Source: an uncultured Drancourtella sp. (lineage in GTDB: Bacteria; Bacillota; Clostridia; Lachnospirales; Lachnospiraceae). From it: DNA of 22,484 bases. Numbering within the stretch: the stretch's first letter is position 1; the number at the start of each line of letters is the position of its first letter. Of the stretch, positions 1 to 7,976 are shown piece after piece. Made by a program: the position numbers and the translations under genes. The notes beneath the pieces are model-generated. The model was not told the DNA's origin. It saw only the letters and a list, made by a program, of their open reading frames with translations, and made no database searches. The stretch lies in assembly GCA_937880845.1 (NCBI GenBank), contig CALFLL010000051.1, positions 1 to 22,484 of the forward strand, in the 5' to 3' direction.

Positions 1-10
1 AGTGCAAAAA

Positions 11-48
11 TGAAGATGTGAAAAAACTCAATCGAGTTTTTTCACATC
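11..48 (-). terminator. Intrinsic terminator of the recombinase gene
   Basis: A perfect 15-bp inverted repeat lies at 15-29 and 34-48 with a 4-base loop. It begins five bases beyond the stop codon of the recombinase. Read on the minus strand, the hairpin is followed by TTCATTTTTG, a short interrupted T run. Position and tail suit a rho-independent terminator for the minus-strand gene. On the plus strand no T run follows, so it is probably one-way. The stem is A/T-rich in its centre, so strength is uncertain. Confidence 0.7.
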
Positions 49-52
49 CCCT

Positions 53-898
53 TTATATGATCAAATTCATTTTCCTAAGGATACGTTCATGTATTGTTAC
101 ACTTGCAGCAATATAAATACGTGTTGTTTCAATGGAAGAATGACCTAAAATATCTGCTAAAAGTCCCAGATTTTTCTCCACTCTATAAAAAGCTCTTGCA
201 AACAAGTGGCGAAGATTATGTGGGAAAATCTTTCTTTTATCAACTCCCGCCAGCTTACCGAGAGCTTTCATTTCATGACAAATATTGCTTCTGTCCATTG
301 GTTTTCCACTTCTTGTACAAAAAATTGCTCCGCATTTAATGCACGCATTTTTCACATATTTTCTCAACTTTATTATCAACTTTTTAGAAAGCAAAATTTC
401 CCTCTCTTTTCCTTTCATATGTATCTGTACACGTCCTGTTTTTAATGCCTGTACCGTAATGAAACGAACCTCACTGACTCTTATCCCTGTGCTTCCTATT
501 GTAAGCAAAAGATGGTAAAGTCGTTCTTTTTTATTTTCTTTTGTAGTTTTTAAAAGTTTCCGATATTCTTTTTCGGAAAGTTCCTTTTCCTCTTTTACAA
601 ACGCCTTTTTTTGTACCTTTAAAAATTTTACCCGGTATTGTGACATTCCGGCAAATGCCAAATATGAATTAATAGCAGCCAATTTTGTATTGACCGTCTT
701 GGCACAGAACTTTTCCATCATAAATTCTCTATAACCTAACATTTTTTCTTTTGTAACATCTTCATCCCCAATATAAAGAAAAAGCTCTTTGATCTCTCGT
801 ATATATTTTTCTATCGTAGCTTTGCTTTTTTCTTCCTGTAACAAAAATGTTTTATATTCTTCTATTTTTCCTTCATAAACCGATATATTTTTTCCCAT
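53..898 (-). CDS. Tyrosine recombinase / integrase (XerC/D-like fold)
   Basis: This is a site-specific DNA recombinase that would cut and rejoin DNA through a covalent phosphotyrosine. With the start chosen here it has 281 residues, the usual size for XerC/D and small integrases. Residues 10-96 form the helical SAM-like core-binding domain. The catalytic domain follows, with Arg140 in TGIRVSE, a lysine in HMKGKE near 162-164, His227 and Arg230 in PHNLRH, His253 in LGHSS and nucleophile Tyr262 in TRIYIA. All signature residues are present, so it should be active. The ATG at 898 has AAGGAG at a good 9-base spacing. The ATG two codons earlier (904) is also possible, but its nearest site is only 3 bases away. 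No excisionase, relaxase or phage gene is visible nearby, so its target could be a mobile element beyond the left edge or an invertible segment. It is not the usual xerC or xerD by context. Confidence 0.9.
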   Translation of the reverse strand: MGKNISVYEGKIEEYKTFLLQEEKSKATIEKYIREIKELFLYIGDEDVTKEKMLGYREFMMEKFCAKTVNTKLAAINSYLAFAGMSQYRVKFLKVQKKAFVKEEKELSEKEYRKLLKTTKENKKERLYHLLLTIGSTGIRVSEVRFITVQALKTGRVQIHMKGKEREILLSKKLIIKLRKYVKNACIKCGAIFCTRSGKPMDRSNICHEMKALGKLAGVDKRKIFPHNLRHLFARAFYRVEKNLGLLADILGHSSIETTRIYIAASVTIHERILRKMNLII

Positions 899-1003
899 AC
901 ACATTTTCTCCTTTTTCTCCTGAATCTGTCAGCACGAAACAGAAACTTAAAATTTTACTTACAAAAAACCGATACAAAAACTTTTGCCTACATCATTCTT
1001 TGC

Positions 1004-1042
1004 ATAAAAAGGATGGTACATGATTCACTCATGCACCACCCT
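1004..1042 (-). terminator. Intrinsic terminator of the CoA/GTPase operon
   Basis: On the minus strand, 58 bases past the GTPase stop, 1029-1042 pairs with 1010-1023. This makes a 14-bp stem with two G-U pairs and a 5-base loop, followed directly by TTTTTAT. This is a textbook rho-independent terminator that closes the operon before the recombinase gene. Confidence 0.85.
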
Positions 1043-1099
1043 CTTTGCTTCGCTTGTAATAGACGTTTGCTTCTTCCTTTATCGGTGTCCTCAACAGGT

Positions 1100-3802
1100 T
1101 TACTGCTTTCTCTCCGGTTTCTTTCTACCTGTTCGTACTTCTTCCAGAAAGTCGCTCATTTCATCCGACACATAGTCAAAAAGATAGTTTCCTGTCTTCC
1201 CTTTTTGTTTTTCCAGATAATTCTCTCTGATTTCGATATTGGCAAGTTCGATTTCTTCTTTCAATCCCTGAGCCGACAGCCTTTTTGCTCCCTGTCCCAT
1301 AATGATAATCTGTTCCAGACCGTCTGATGTGGCTACCGTTACCTGATATTTTCTTCCGATTTCATGTACCGTTTTTTCAATATACTGGTCTGCCGTTTCC
1401 GCTTCTTTTGTATAAACGACAAAGATATTATTATATGTAAGTACTTCTCCCGGATTTCCGGATACTTTATAAGCATCAAATACCAGAATCAATGTATTCT
1501 TTTTAAATCCCTGATAATTACAAAGAATATCCATGAGCTTGTTTCTTGCGGCTTCAATATTGACCTTGGCAAGCTCTTTTAATTCTTCCCATGCAAAAAT
1601 AATATTATAGCCGTCTACCAGAAGATATTCTTTTTCATACTCTTTTTTTGCAGAACGGACAGGAGCAGACGGGGCACTGACCACTTTTTTCCGGAATCCG
1701 TATTTTCTTTCTTTTCCGGCACCGTATGTACGTGTGAAAATTTCTTCCAGTTCTTTATCATTTCCCCATGCATCTCCGATTCCGAGATTATACGTCTGCT
1801 TTTTCACCTGTACATCTTTCTCTTCTTTTTCTTCTTTCAGACAGCTTTCCAGGTGCATATACTGCTCCACTTGATTCCATTCTACATAAAATCCTGCCCC
1901 ATGAGCACAGAAAACAGATCCTGTAGGGTGAGCCACGTCTGCTTCCGGATCGTAACCGATTTTTTGAATCACTTCTTCCGCATTGTGGCACGGTTCATAT
2001 CCTTTTACGGTGCAGGAAAATTTTCCACGTCCTTTTGTGTAGGCGATGACCTCCATCTGGTATCCCTGCATTTCCGACACCGGTGCACTTCCTTTTAAAA
2101 CAGATATTTCTCCCTCCTGTTCCGGTGCCGATACCGTCCCGTTCATACGCTGAATATCTGTCATGGCTCTTCCTACACATTCTGACGGTACTTCCAGTAT
2201 AAAATCATAAACCGGCTCAAGCAAAACACTTTTTCCCTTCATAAGTCCCTGACGGATTGCCCTGTATGTCGCCTGACGGAAATCTCCGCCTTCCGTATGT
2301 TTCTGATGTGCTCTTCCCGATGCCAAAATCAGTTTTAAATCCGTGATCTCCGATCCTGTCAGCACTCCCGGATGTTTTGCTTCCTGCAAATGGGTTAAAA
2401 TCAGACGTTGCCAGTTTTTATCCAACACATCCTCACTGCATCTGGTTTCAAAAACAAGACCGCTTCCCCTTTCTCCCGGTTCCAGAAGCAAATGAACCTC
2501 CGCATAGTGCCTCAAAGGTTCAAAGTGTCCTACTCCCTCTACCGTATCTTCGATGGTTTCTTTATATACAATACTTCCGGTATCAAACTCCACTTCTACA
2601 TGGAATCGGTCAAAAATCATGCTTTTGAGGATTTCAATCTGTACTTCTCCCATAACCTGAACATGGATTTCATTCGCCTGTTCTCTCCATACAATATGCA
2701 GTTCCGGTACTTCTTCTTCCAGTTCTTTCAATTTCAAAAACATTTGATGAACATCCGTACCATCCGGAAGAAGAATCTGATAAGTAAGGACCGGTTCCAA
2801 TACAGGCACTTCGGCTTCGGTTTCCGCTCCGATCCCTTCCCCGGACCAGGTCTTGGTCAAACCGGTGACCGCACAGATTGTTCCCGCCGATGCTTCCTCC
2901 ACCGCCTGAAAGGCCGCCCCGGAATAAATGCGGATCTGATGTACTTTCTCCTGCCACTCTTTCATTTCATTTCCGTCATGATTGTGGTTCGAATTGCTTT
3001 CCAGAAGTGTTTTTACTTTTAAAGTTCCCCCTGTAATTTTCATATAGGAAAGCCTTGTCCCCTGGGCATCTCTTCCGATCTTATATACTCTCGCACCAAA
3101 AGCATCCGGATAGTCCGGATACTCTGTATATGTTTCGATTCCTTTTAAAAACGATTCGATTCCCTGTAACTTCAACGCCGAGCCAAAGTAACATGGAAAG
3201 AGCTTTCTTTCCATAATAATATGCTTTATCCTCTCCGTAAGGATCTCTCCTGTTTCCAGATACTCTTCTAACAGTTCCTCATCACACACCGCGATATTTT
3301 CCAAAAAGTCTTCCCGGTTCTGCCCTTCCGAAAAGTCTGTACATCTTCCGTCCAACCTTTCTTTTAATTCCTTAAGAAGCGCCTCTCTTTCGGTCCCCGG
3401 CTGATCCATTTTGTTGATAAATAAAAAGACCGGGATATGGTATCTCTGTAAAAGCATCCATAGTGTCCGCACATGGCCCTGCACTCCGTCCGCACCGCTG
3501 ATGACCAAAATGGCATAATCCAACACCTGAAGTGTTCTCTCCATCTCTGCCGAAAAATCTACATGTCCCGGTGTATCCAGAAGAGTCACCTGTTTTGTCC
3601 CAATCTTTACTTCTGCCTGTTTGGAAAAAATCGTGATTCCACGATTTTTTTCTAACTCATATGTGTCCAGAAAAGCATCCTTATGATCCACTCTTCCCAG
3701 GTTACGGATGCTTCCTCCCAAATATAAAATACTTTCTGCCAACGTGGTTTTTCCGGCATCCACATGGGCAAGAATCCCTATGACCAGTTTTTTACTTTTC
3801 AT
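1100..3802 (-). CDS. Tet(M)/EF-G-like ribosomal GTPase fused to a YacP/Rae1-type NYN nuclease domain
   Basis: This 900-residue cytoplasmic protein joins two A-site-directed modules. Residues 1-650 resemble ribosomal-protection proteins such as Tet(M), which are usually about 640 residues. GTPase motifs are AHVDAGKTT (12-20), RGITI (54-58), DTPGH (76-80), NKMD (130-133) and GSA (207-209), followed by EF-G-like domains II-V. Residues 610-720 are a linker containing a conserved-looking CAHGAGF segment and a charged stretch. Residues 726-866 form a NYN/PIN-like nuclease domain with LLVDGYN (727-733), LVFDAYK (773-779), AETADQYIE (801-809) and ATSDGLEQ (824-831). These supply the acidic residues expected of YacP/Rae1, a ribosome-associated endoribonuclease in Bacillus. 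The tip of domain IV (about 496-506) reads GRAHQKHTEGG and lacks the YSPV sequence of Tet(M). The start overlaps the end of coaX by 11 bases, implying translational coupling; AGGA lies 12 bases upstream. Inference: a ribosome-targeting GTPase with RNA-cutting activity. Tetracycline resistance is possible but unproven. Confidence 0.9.
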   Translation of the reverse strand: MKSKKLVIGILAHVDAGKTTLAESILYLGGSIRNLGRVDHKDAFLDTYELEKNRGITIFSKQAEVKIGTKQVTLLDTPGHVDFSAEMERTLQVLDYAILVISGADGVQGHVRTLWMLLQRYHIPVFLFINKMDQPGTEREALLKELKERLDGRCTDFSEGQNREDFLENIAVCDEELLEEYLETGEILTERIKHIIMERKLFPCYFGSALKLQGIESFLKGIETYTEYPDYPDAFGARVYKIGRDAQGTRLSYMKITGGTLKVKTLLESNSNHNHDGNEMKEWQEKVHQIRIYSGAAFQAVEEASAGTICAVTGLTKTWSGEGIGAETEAEVPVLEPVLTYQILLPDGTDVHQMFLKLKELEEEVPELHIVWREQANEIHVQVMGEVQIEILKSMIFDRFHVEVEFDTGSIVYKETIEDTVEGVGHFEPLRHYAEVHLLLEPGERGSGLVFETRCSEDVLDKNWQRLILTHLQEAKHPGVLTGSEITDLKLILASGRAHQKHTEGGDFRQATYRAIRQGLMKGKSVLLEPVYDFILEVPSECVGRAMTDIQRMNGTVSAPEQEGEISVLKGSAPVSEMQGYQMEVIAYTKGRGKFSCTVKGYEPCHNAEEVIQKIGYDPEADVAHPTGSVFCAHGAGFYVEWNQVEQYMHLESCLKEEKEEKDVQVKKQTYNLGIGDAWGNDKELEEIFTRTYGAGKERKYGFRKKVVSAPSAPVRSAKKEYEKEYLLVDGYNIIFAWEELKELAKVNIEAARNKLMDILCNYQGFKKNTLILVFDAYKVSGNPGEVLTYNNIFVVYTKEAETADQYIEKTVHEIGRKYQVTVATSDGLEQIIIMGQGAKRLSAQGLKEEIELANIEIRENYLEKQKGKTGNYLFDYVSDEMSDFLEEVRTGRKKPERKQ

Positions 3803-4568
3803 GTTTTCTGTTTTTCCTATACAAAATTGAAAGTCCTCTTAAAAGGAGGTCATCATCTAAAATTACATCTCTCTTGCAATGGGGTACGATCTTTTTGGCA
3901 AGCCCGCCTGTTGCAATCACCGTTACCTTTTCTCCCAGTTCCTCTTTCATCCGGTCAATGATCCCATCAATGGCTGCTGCACTGCTGTAAATAATACCGC
4001 TTTTCATACATTCCACGGTATTTTTCCCAATCAGATGATCCGGAGCTTCCAGGCTGATCCCGGAAAGCTGTGCTGCCCTTGCCGTCAAAGAATCCAAAGA
4101 TACACCGACACCCGGATAGATCATTCCCCCCTGATATCTTCTCTGCTCATCAATCACACTGACCGTTGTCGCCGTCCCCATGTCAAAAATCAACATCGGG
4201 GCTTCATACTGATCCAGTCCCGCAACTGCATTTACGACCAAATCTCCACCCAGAGAAGCAGGATTGTCCATTCGGATATTCAATCCTGTTTTAATCCCTG
4301 CTCCTACGAGCATCACATCTTTTTTCAAAATCTTTTCTGCAGCCAGTTTGACCGCTTTTGTGGTCTGCGGAACAACAGAGGAAATAATCCCTCCTTCCAA
4401 TTCTTCTCTGTGAACATGATAGATATCCAGTACGTTTTTAATATCGATGGCATATTCCAGCTCCGTCTTTGTCCGTACAGTAGAAAGCCGTTCAATAAAA
4501 TGGCATTCATTTCCCTCCATACAACCAAGTACAATGTTTGTATTTCCTATATCAATCGCTAAAATCAT
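3792..4568 (-). CDS. coaX: Type III pantothenate kinase
   Basis: CoaX phosphorylates pantothenate with ATP, the first step of coenzyme A synthesis. Unlike CoaA it is generally not inhibited by CoA. The 258-residue length is typical. The ASKHA-fold motifs are in order: phosphate loop DIGNTNIVLG (6-15), GGDLVVNAV (107-115) with Asp109, FDMGTATTVSVID (128-140), and GGMIYPGVGVS (147-157). In many CoaX proteins the second motif reads GADR; here it is GGDL, a common-looking variation. The gene starts one base after the stop of the S-component gene and its 3' end overlaps the GTPase gene by 11 bases, so the three are almost certainly co-transcribed and coupled. The neighbours (pantothenate uptake and CoaBC) support the assignment. 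Confidence 0.95.
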   Translation of the reverse strand: MILAIDIGNTNIVLGCMEGNECHFIERLSTVRTKTELEYAIDIKNVLDIYHVHREELEGGIISSVVPQTTKAVKLAAEKILKKDVMLVGAGIKTGLNIRMDNPASLGGDLVVNAVAGLDQYEAPMLIFDMGTATTVSVIDEQRRYQGGMIYPGVGVSLDSLTARAAQLSGISLEAPDHLIGKNTVECMKSGIIYSSAAAIDGIIDRMKEELGEKVTVIATGGLAKKIVPHCKRDVILDDDLLLRGLSILYRKNRKHEK

Positions 4569-4569
4569 C

Positions 4570-5241
4570 TTATAATCCCAACCTCTCTTTGATATTCTTT
4601 TTCATCAGTACTTTTCCGATACAAACAGTCAGAACACCTGCAATGATTGCTTCCGGTACTCCGTTTATTCCGATGATAGATAAAATAAAACCATACACCG
4701 CAGATTCCGCCACTCCGTTTACTTTTGCATAAGCATCATGGAAAAATACGAAGATCAAATTCATGACGAGAAGTGTATTTATCATGGAACCTGCCACACC
4801 GGATACAAGCAGTCCCGGTATGGATACCTTTTCTTGCTTTGTCCCTTTTTTTATCAGGTTATAGATATAATATGGAACGATTCCGACTAAAATCCTCGGC
4901 ACAAAACAAATGATGATACTTCCGATCCCTCCGCTAAATTCCCCCAGGGTATAAAAAGGGGTAAATACAAAAGAGGTAACGGTAGGGTTCATGGTATTGT
5001 TGATAAAACTTGTCAATCCGAAAACCGCTCCCAAAGCTGCACCTTTTTTCGGCCCAAGAAGAAGAGATCCCAAAATAACAGGAATATGGATAATGGTTGC
5101 TCTCGTAAATCCAAGGGGTATATATCCGAGGAAAGGGGTAAACGCCATGATTACGATAATCGCACCAAAAATCGCCACCTGTACCATTCCTCTTACATTG
5201 GTCGTGCTACTTCTTCTTGTATTTCCTGCTTTCTGATTCAT
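4570..5241 (-). CDS. panT: ECF transporter S component, probable pantothenate-specific PanT
   Basis: This is a 223-residue membrane protein with about six hydrophobic segments (roughly 18-40, 46-66, 72-90, 102-126, 143-170 and 180-212), a basic N-terminus and a basic C-terminal tail. Size and pattern fit the substrate-binding S component of energy-coupling-factor vitamin transporters. No EcfA ATPases or EcfT are encoded here, so it should share a common energising module, as group II ECF systems do. Specificity is inferred: it lies between coaBC and coaX, so pantothenate is the likely vitamin. The start is supported by AAGGAGG five bases upstream. It follows coaBC after an 81-base gap with no clear terminator. 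Confidence 0.8.
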   Translation of the reverse strand: MNQKAGNTRRSSTTNVRGMVQVAIFGAIIVIMAFTPFLGYIPLGFTRATIIHIPVILGSLLLGPKKGAALGAVFGLTSFINNTMNPTVTSFVFTPFYTLGEFSGGIGSIIICFVPRILVGIVPYYIYNLIKKGTKQEKVSIPGLLVSGVAGSMINTLLVMNLIFVFFHDAYAKVNGVAESAVYGFILSIIGINGVPEAIIAGVLTVCIGKVLMKKNIKERLGL

Positions 5242-5322
5242 AATTGCCTCCTTGTTATCATTCTCATTTGAGATACAATACGTTTGGCTTAGAATGCACT
5301 TTATTCTGTTTTCATTCTATTC

Positions 5323-6516
5323 CTAATTGATATATGTTAAAATCCGATTCAAAATTTGTACGGCTGTTTCCTCTTTGGTCATTTTTGGGAGTGAAACTTC
5401 CTGATCCTTTGTGATCATCGTGACAATATTTGTATCACCTGCAAATCCTGCTCCTTCTGTTTTCAAATTGTTGGCCACGATCATATCCACATTCTTTTCA
5501 ATGAGTTTTTTTCTGGAATTTTCCAGCATATGTTCTGTTTCCATGGAAAATCCGCAAAGAAATTGACCTTCCTTTTTATGGGTTCCAAGATACTTTAAAA
5601 TATCATCCGTTCTTTCCATTTCAACAGACAATTCCCCGTCTTTTTTCTTTACCTTTTCACTACTTACAAATTTCGGGCGATAATCCGCTACCGCTGCCGC
5701 CTTGATGATAATGTCCTGAAAAGGTGCATGTTCCGTTACCGCATCAAACATTTCTTTTGCAGTCCCAATCTGTATGATGTTCACAAATTCAGGCTTCTTT
5801 ATTTCTGTCGGTCCGGTCACCAAAGTTACCTCTGCTCCTCTTTGCATGCATACTTTCGCAATGGCATATCCCATCTTTCCGGTGGAATGGTTGGTAATAT
5901 AACGGACCGGATCAATCGCTTCCCGGGTCGGTCCTGCCGTTACAAGTACCTTTTTCCCTTCCATATCCTTTTCAAATCGGATTTCCTTTAGGATATATTC
6001 CATCAGAAGTTCCGGTTCCGGCATTTTCCCTTGTCCGGTATCTCCACACGCAAGATATCCACATGCAGGATCTACCACCTCATATCCAAATCTCCTCAGT
6101 TTGTCCATATTATCCTGTACAATAGGATTTTCAAACATATTGGTGTTCATTGCCGGAACAATGATCTTTTTGCATTTACATGCCATGATAGTCGTTGTCA
6201 GCATGTCATCTGCAATCCCGTTTGCGATCTTTCCGATCACATTGGCACTGGCAGGCGCAACCATAACCACATCCGCAAGCTTTGCAAGTGAAACATGCTC
6301 TACACTGTACTGAAAGTTTCTGTCAAACGTATCGATCAGACACTTATTTCCCGTCAGTGTTTCAAATGTAATGGGATTAATAAAATTCTCTGCATTTTCT
6401 GTCATAAGGACATGTACATTTGCATGAAGTTTCACAAGCGAACTGGCAAGAGATGAAATCTTATACGCCGCAATACTTCCCGTAACCGCAAGTATGACTG
6501 TCTTTCCTTTTAACAT
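5323..6516 (-). CDS. coaBC: Bifunctional phosphopantothenoylcysteine synthetase/decarboxylase
   Basis: CoaBC joins 4'-phosphopantothenate to cysteine (CoaB, CTP-dependent) and decarboxylates the product (CoaC, FMN-dependent), giving 4'-phosphopantetheine. The protein has 397 residues with the chosen start. Its N-terminal flavoprotein half has GSIAAYK (13-19), His75 in VEHVS, PAMNTNM (121-127) with Asn125, and Cys158 in ACGDTGQGKM. The C-terminal CoaB half starts near 187 with LVTAGPTREAIDPVRYITNHSTGKMG (191-216), then KAAAVADYRPK (272-282) and the lysine-rich KVKKKDG (288-294). The frame stays open to 6591, but the ATG at 6516 has AAAGGGG about 8 bases upstream. The longer version would also run through a terminator and a promoter, so 6516 is the start. 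It is the first gene of the CoA operon. Confidence 0.95.
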   Translation of the reverse strand: MLKGKTVILAVTGSIAAYKISSLASSLVKLHANVHVLMTENAENFINPITFETLTGNKCLIDTFDRNFQYSVEHVSLAKLADVVMVAPASANVIGKIANGIADDMLTTTIMACKCKKIIVPAMNTNMFENPIVQDNMDKLRRFGYEVVDPACGYLACGDTGQGKMPEPELLMEYILKEIRFEKDMEGKKVLVTAGPTREAIDPVRYITNHSTGKMGYAIAKVCMQRGAEVTLVTGPTEIKKPEFVNIIQIGTAKEMFDAVTEHAPFQDIIIKAAAVADYRPKFVSSEKVKKKDGELSVEMERTDDILKYLGTHKKEGQFLCGFSMETEHMLENSRKKLIEKNVDMIVANNLKTEGAGFAGDTNIVTMITKDQEVSLPKMTKEETAVQILNRILTYIN

Positions 6517-6562
6517 GTTCTTTCCCCTTTCCACATCATTTCGCTTATTTATGCTCTGTATT

Positions 6563-6591
6563 ATTATAATTTCTATCGAAAAAAAAAGCAA
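6563..6591 (-). promoter_or_regulatory. Candidate promoter of the coaBC operon
   Basis: On the minus strand a perfect -10 box TATAAT lies at 6563-6568. A partial -35 box TTGCTT lies at 6586-6591, separated by 17 bases. Transcription would start near 6556, about 40 bases before the coaBC ATG. The -35 box lies inside the terminator hairpin of the upstream peptidase gene, so the two signals are packed together. Confidence 0.6.
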
Positions 6592-6613
6592 ACCGTTTCT
6601 TGGTCTGCTTTTT
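6579..6613 (-). terminator. Intrinsic terminator of the M24B peptidase gene
   Basis: Starting 12 bases past the peptidase stop codon, 6602-6613 pairs with 6583-6594. This gives a 12-bp stem with one G-U pair and a 7-base loop. On the minus strand it ends in a long T run that continues to 6579. This is a strong intrinsic terminator that separates the peptidase from the CoA operon. Confidence 0.85.
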
Positions 6614-6625
6614 CTTGTCCTGTAC

Positions 6626-7891
6626 TTATTTTGCCAGGTAAATATTGTTTTTCTTCATATAAGATTCAATCTCCGGAATCGTTCTCGGAATATCTTTTGA
6701 GAGGTTTTCACATCCGTCTTCTGTAATCAAACAGTTGTCTTCGATACGGAATCCGATTCCCCATTCTTCATGATAAATCCCGATATCCACGCAGAATACC
6801 ATACCCGGTGCCACAACGTCCGGTGTCTTTATCATGTCATGGCAGTCGTATCCGATATGATGGGCTCCGCCATGCCACATGTATGTTCCGATCTCTTCAA
6901 AGTTTTTACATACACCGGCATCTTTTAACCGTTCAAAATTGTATCTTTTTGCCTCTGCATCTACTTCCATCATCTTAAATCCCGGTTTCAGGATACTGAA
7001 CATATAATCGGAAGTGGCAAGTGCACAGTTATACAGGATTTTCTGTTTTTCCGTAAAAGTACCGTTACACGGCCATCCTCTTGATACGTCATTGACAAGT
7101 CCGTTCCATCTTGCGCCAACGTCATTCAAGATCATATCGCCGTCTTTCGCCTGCCCCTGATAACTATAATAATGAATACAGAAGTTATTCTGACCGGATG
7201 AAATGATCGGTGGGAACCCGCTTCCTTCTGTACCATACTGTCCCAATACATAGTCAAATTCTGCTTTATATTGATATTCATACATGCCCGGCTTAGAAGC
7301 TTTCATCATGGCACGGATTCCTTCTCCCGTGATAGCTTCTGCTTTTCTGATCGCTTCGACTTCGCATGGCTGTTTGATCGTTCTTAATTTTCTGAGAATG
7401 GACGTTCCATTTTCCTGCTTCAAATACGGATAAGAGCTCATTGTATATTTCTGAAAATGATGTACGGATGTTTCAATATCTTTTGTTGTATTTTTGTAAG
7501 CATCCAGATATAAATTGGTGTATTTTCCGGAAACGGCAAGGTTATGAAAATCGTTGATGAAATCCTTTTCATAACGAAATGTTTCCATTCCGCAGATTTC
7601 TGCTGCTTCCTTGTCTTTGATTCTCTTTCCTGTCCATCTCTCTGCCATAAAATCCGGTTCACGAAGATACAGTCTTTCCCATACGTCGCCGCCTTCTGTC
7701 TTACCTGCAAGTAAAACAAGTCCCGGTTCCTGAATGCCTGTCAGATACAGGAAGTTACGATTTCCGAAATAATCGTAATTTTCATCTGCCGATTTTCTGA
7801 TTTCATCGCCGGAGAAAAATACTGCCAGCGACCCATTTTTCATGTCCTGATAAAAACGTTGACGATTTCCGCTATAATACTCTTTCTGCAT
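6626..7891 (-). CDS. Xaa-Pro aminopeptidase-like M24B metallopeptidase
   Basis: This 421-residue cytoplasmic protein resembles PepP-type enzymes that remove an N-terminal residue next to proline. Residues 1-150 look like the AMP_N domain (SLAVFFSGDE, NYDYFGNRNFLYLTGI). The pita-bread catalytic domain follows from about 175. Likely dinuclear metal ligands are Asp257 in LNDVGA, Asp268 in VNDVSR, a histidine in GAHHIGYDCHD (342-352), and Glu384 in FRIEDN. At the position where E. coli PepP has Glu in the VEPG motif, this protein has Asp369 in CVDIGIY. This conservative change might alter metal preference or simply mark a subfamily. The start has GAGGG seven bases upstream. The gene stands alone, with its own promoter and terminator. 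Confidence 0.88.
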   Translation of the reverse strand: MQKEYYSGNRQRFYQDMKNGSLAVFFSGDEIRKSADENYDYFGNRNFLYLTGIQEPGLVLLAGKTEGGDVWERLYLREPDFMAERWTGKRIKDKEAAEICGMETFRYEKDFINDFHNLAVSGKYTNLYLDAYKNTTKDIETSVHHFQKYTMSSYPYLKQENGTSILRKLRTIKQPCEVEAIRKAEAITGEGIRAMMKASKPGMYEYQYKAEFDYVLGQYGTEGSGFPPIISSGQNNFCIHYYSYQGQAKDGDMILNDVGARWNGLVNDVSRGWPCNGTFTEKQKILYNCALATSDYMFSILKPGFKMMEVDAEAKRYNFERLKDAGVCKNFEEIGTYMWHGGAHHIGYDCHDMIKTPDVVAPGMVFCVDIGIYHEEWGIGFRIEDNCLITEDGCENLSKDIPRTIPEIESYMKKNNIYLAK

Positions 7892-7976
7892 ATTGTATCC
7901 CTCTTTTCTTAAAGCAAAAGTATTTTTCCGTTTTTAAACCATATTTTAATATTTTTTCGAAATATTCATATGTTTT

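Noticed and set aside
2408..3022. A 204-codon open frame on the plus strand.
   Set aside because: It lies entirely antisense to the conserved GTPase gene, shows no recognisable domain or ribosome binding site, and is best explained as a shadow of that gene.
3879..4562. A 227-codon open frame on the plus strand.
   Set aside because: It is antisense to coaX, whose motifs are clear. The plus-strand product is rich in Cys, His and Arg with no known pattern.
5242..5322. Possible riboswitch or promoter in the 81-base gap between coaBC and the ECF S-component gene.
   Set aside because: Only short stems of about 4-5 bp and no recognisable riboswitch core or convincing promoter were found.
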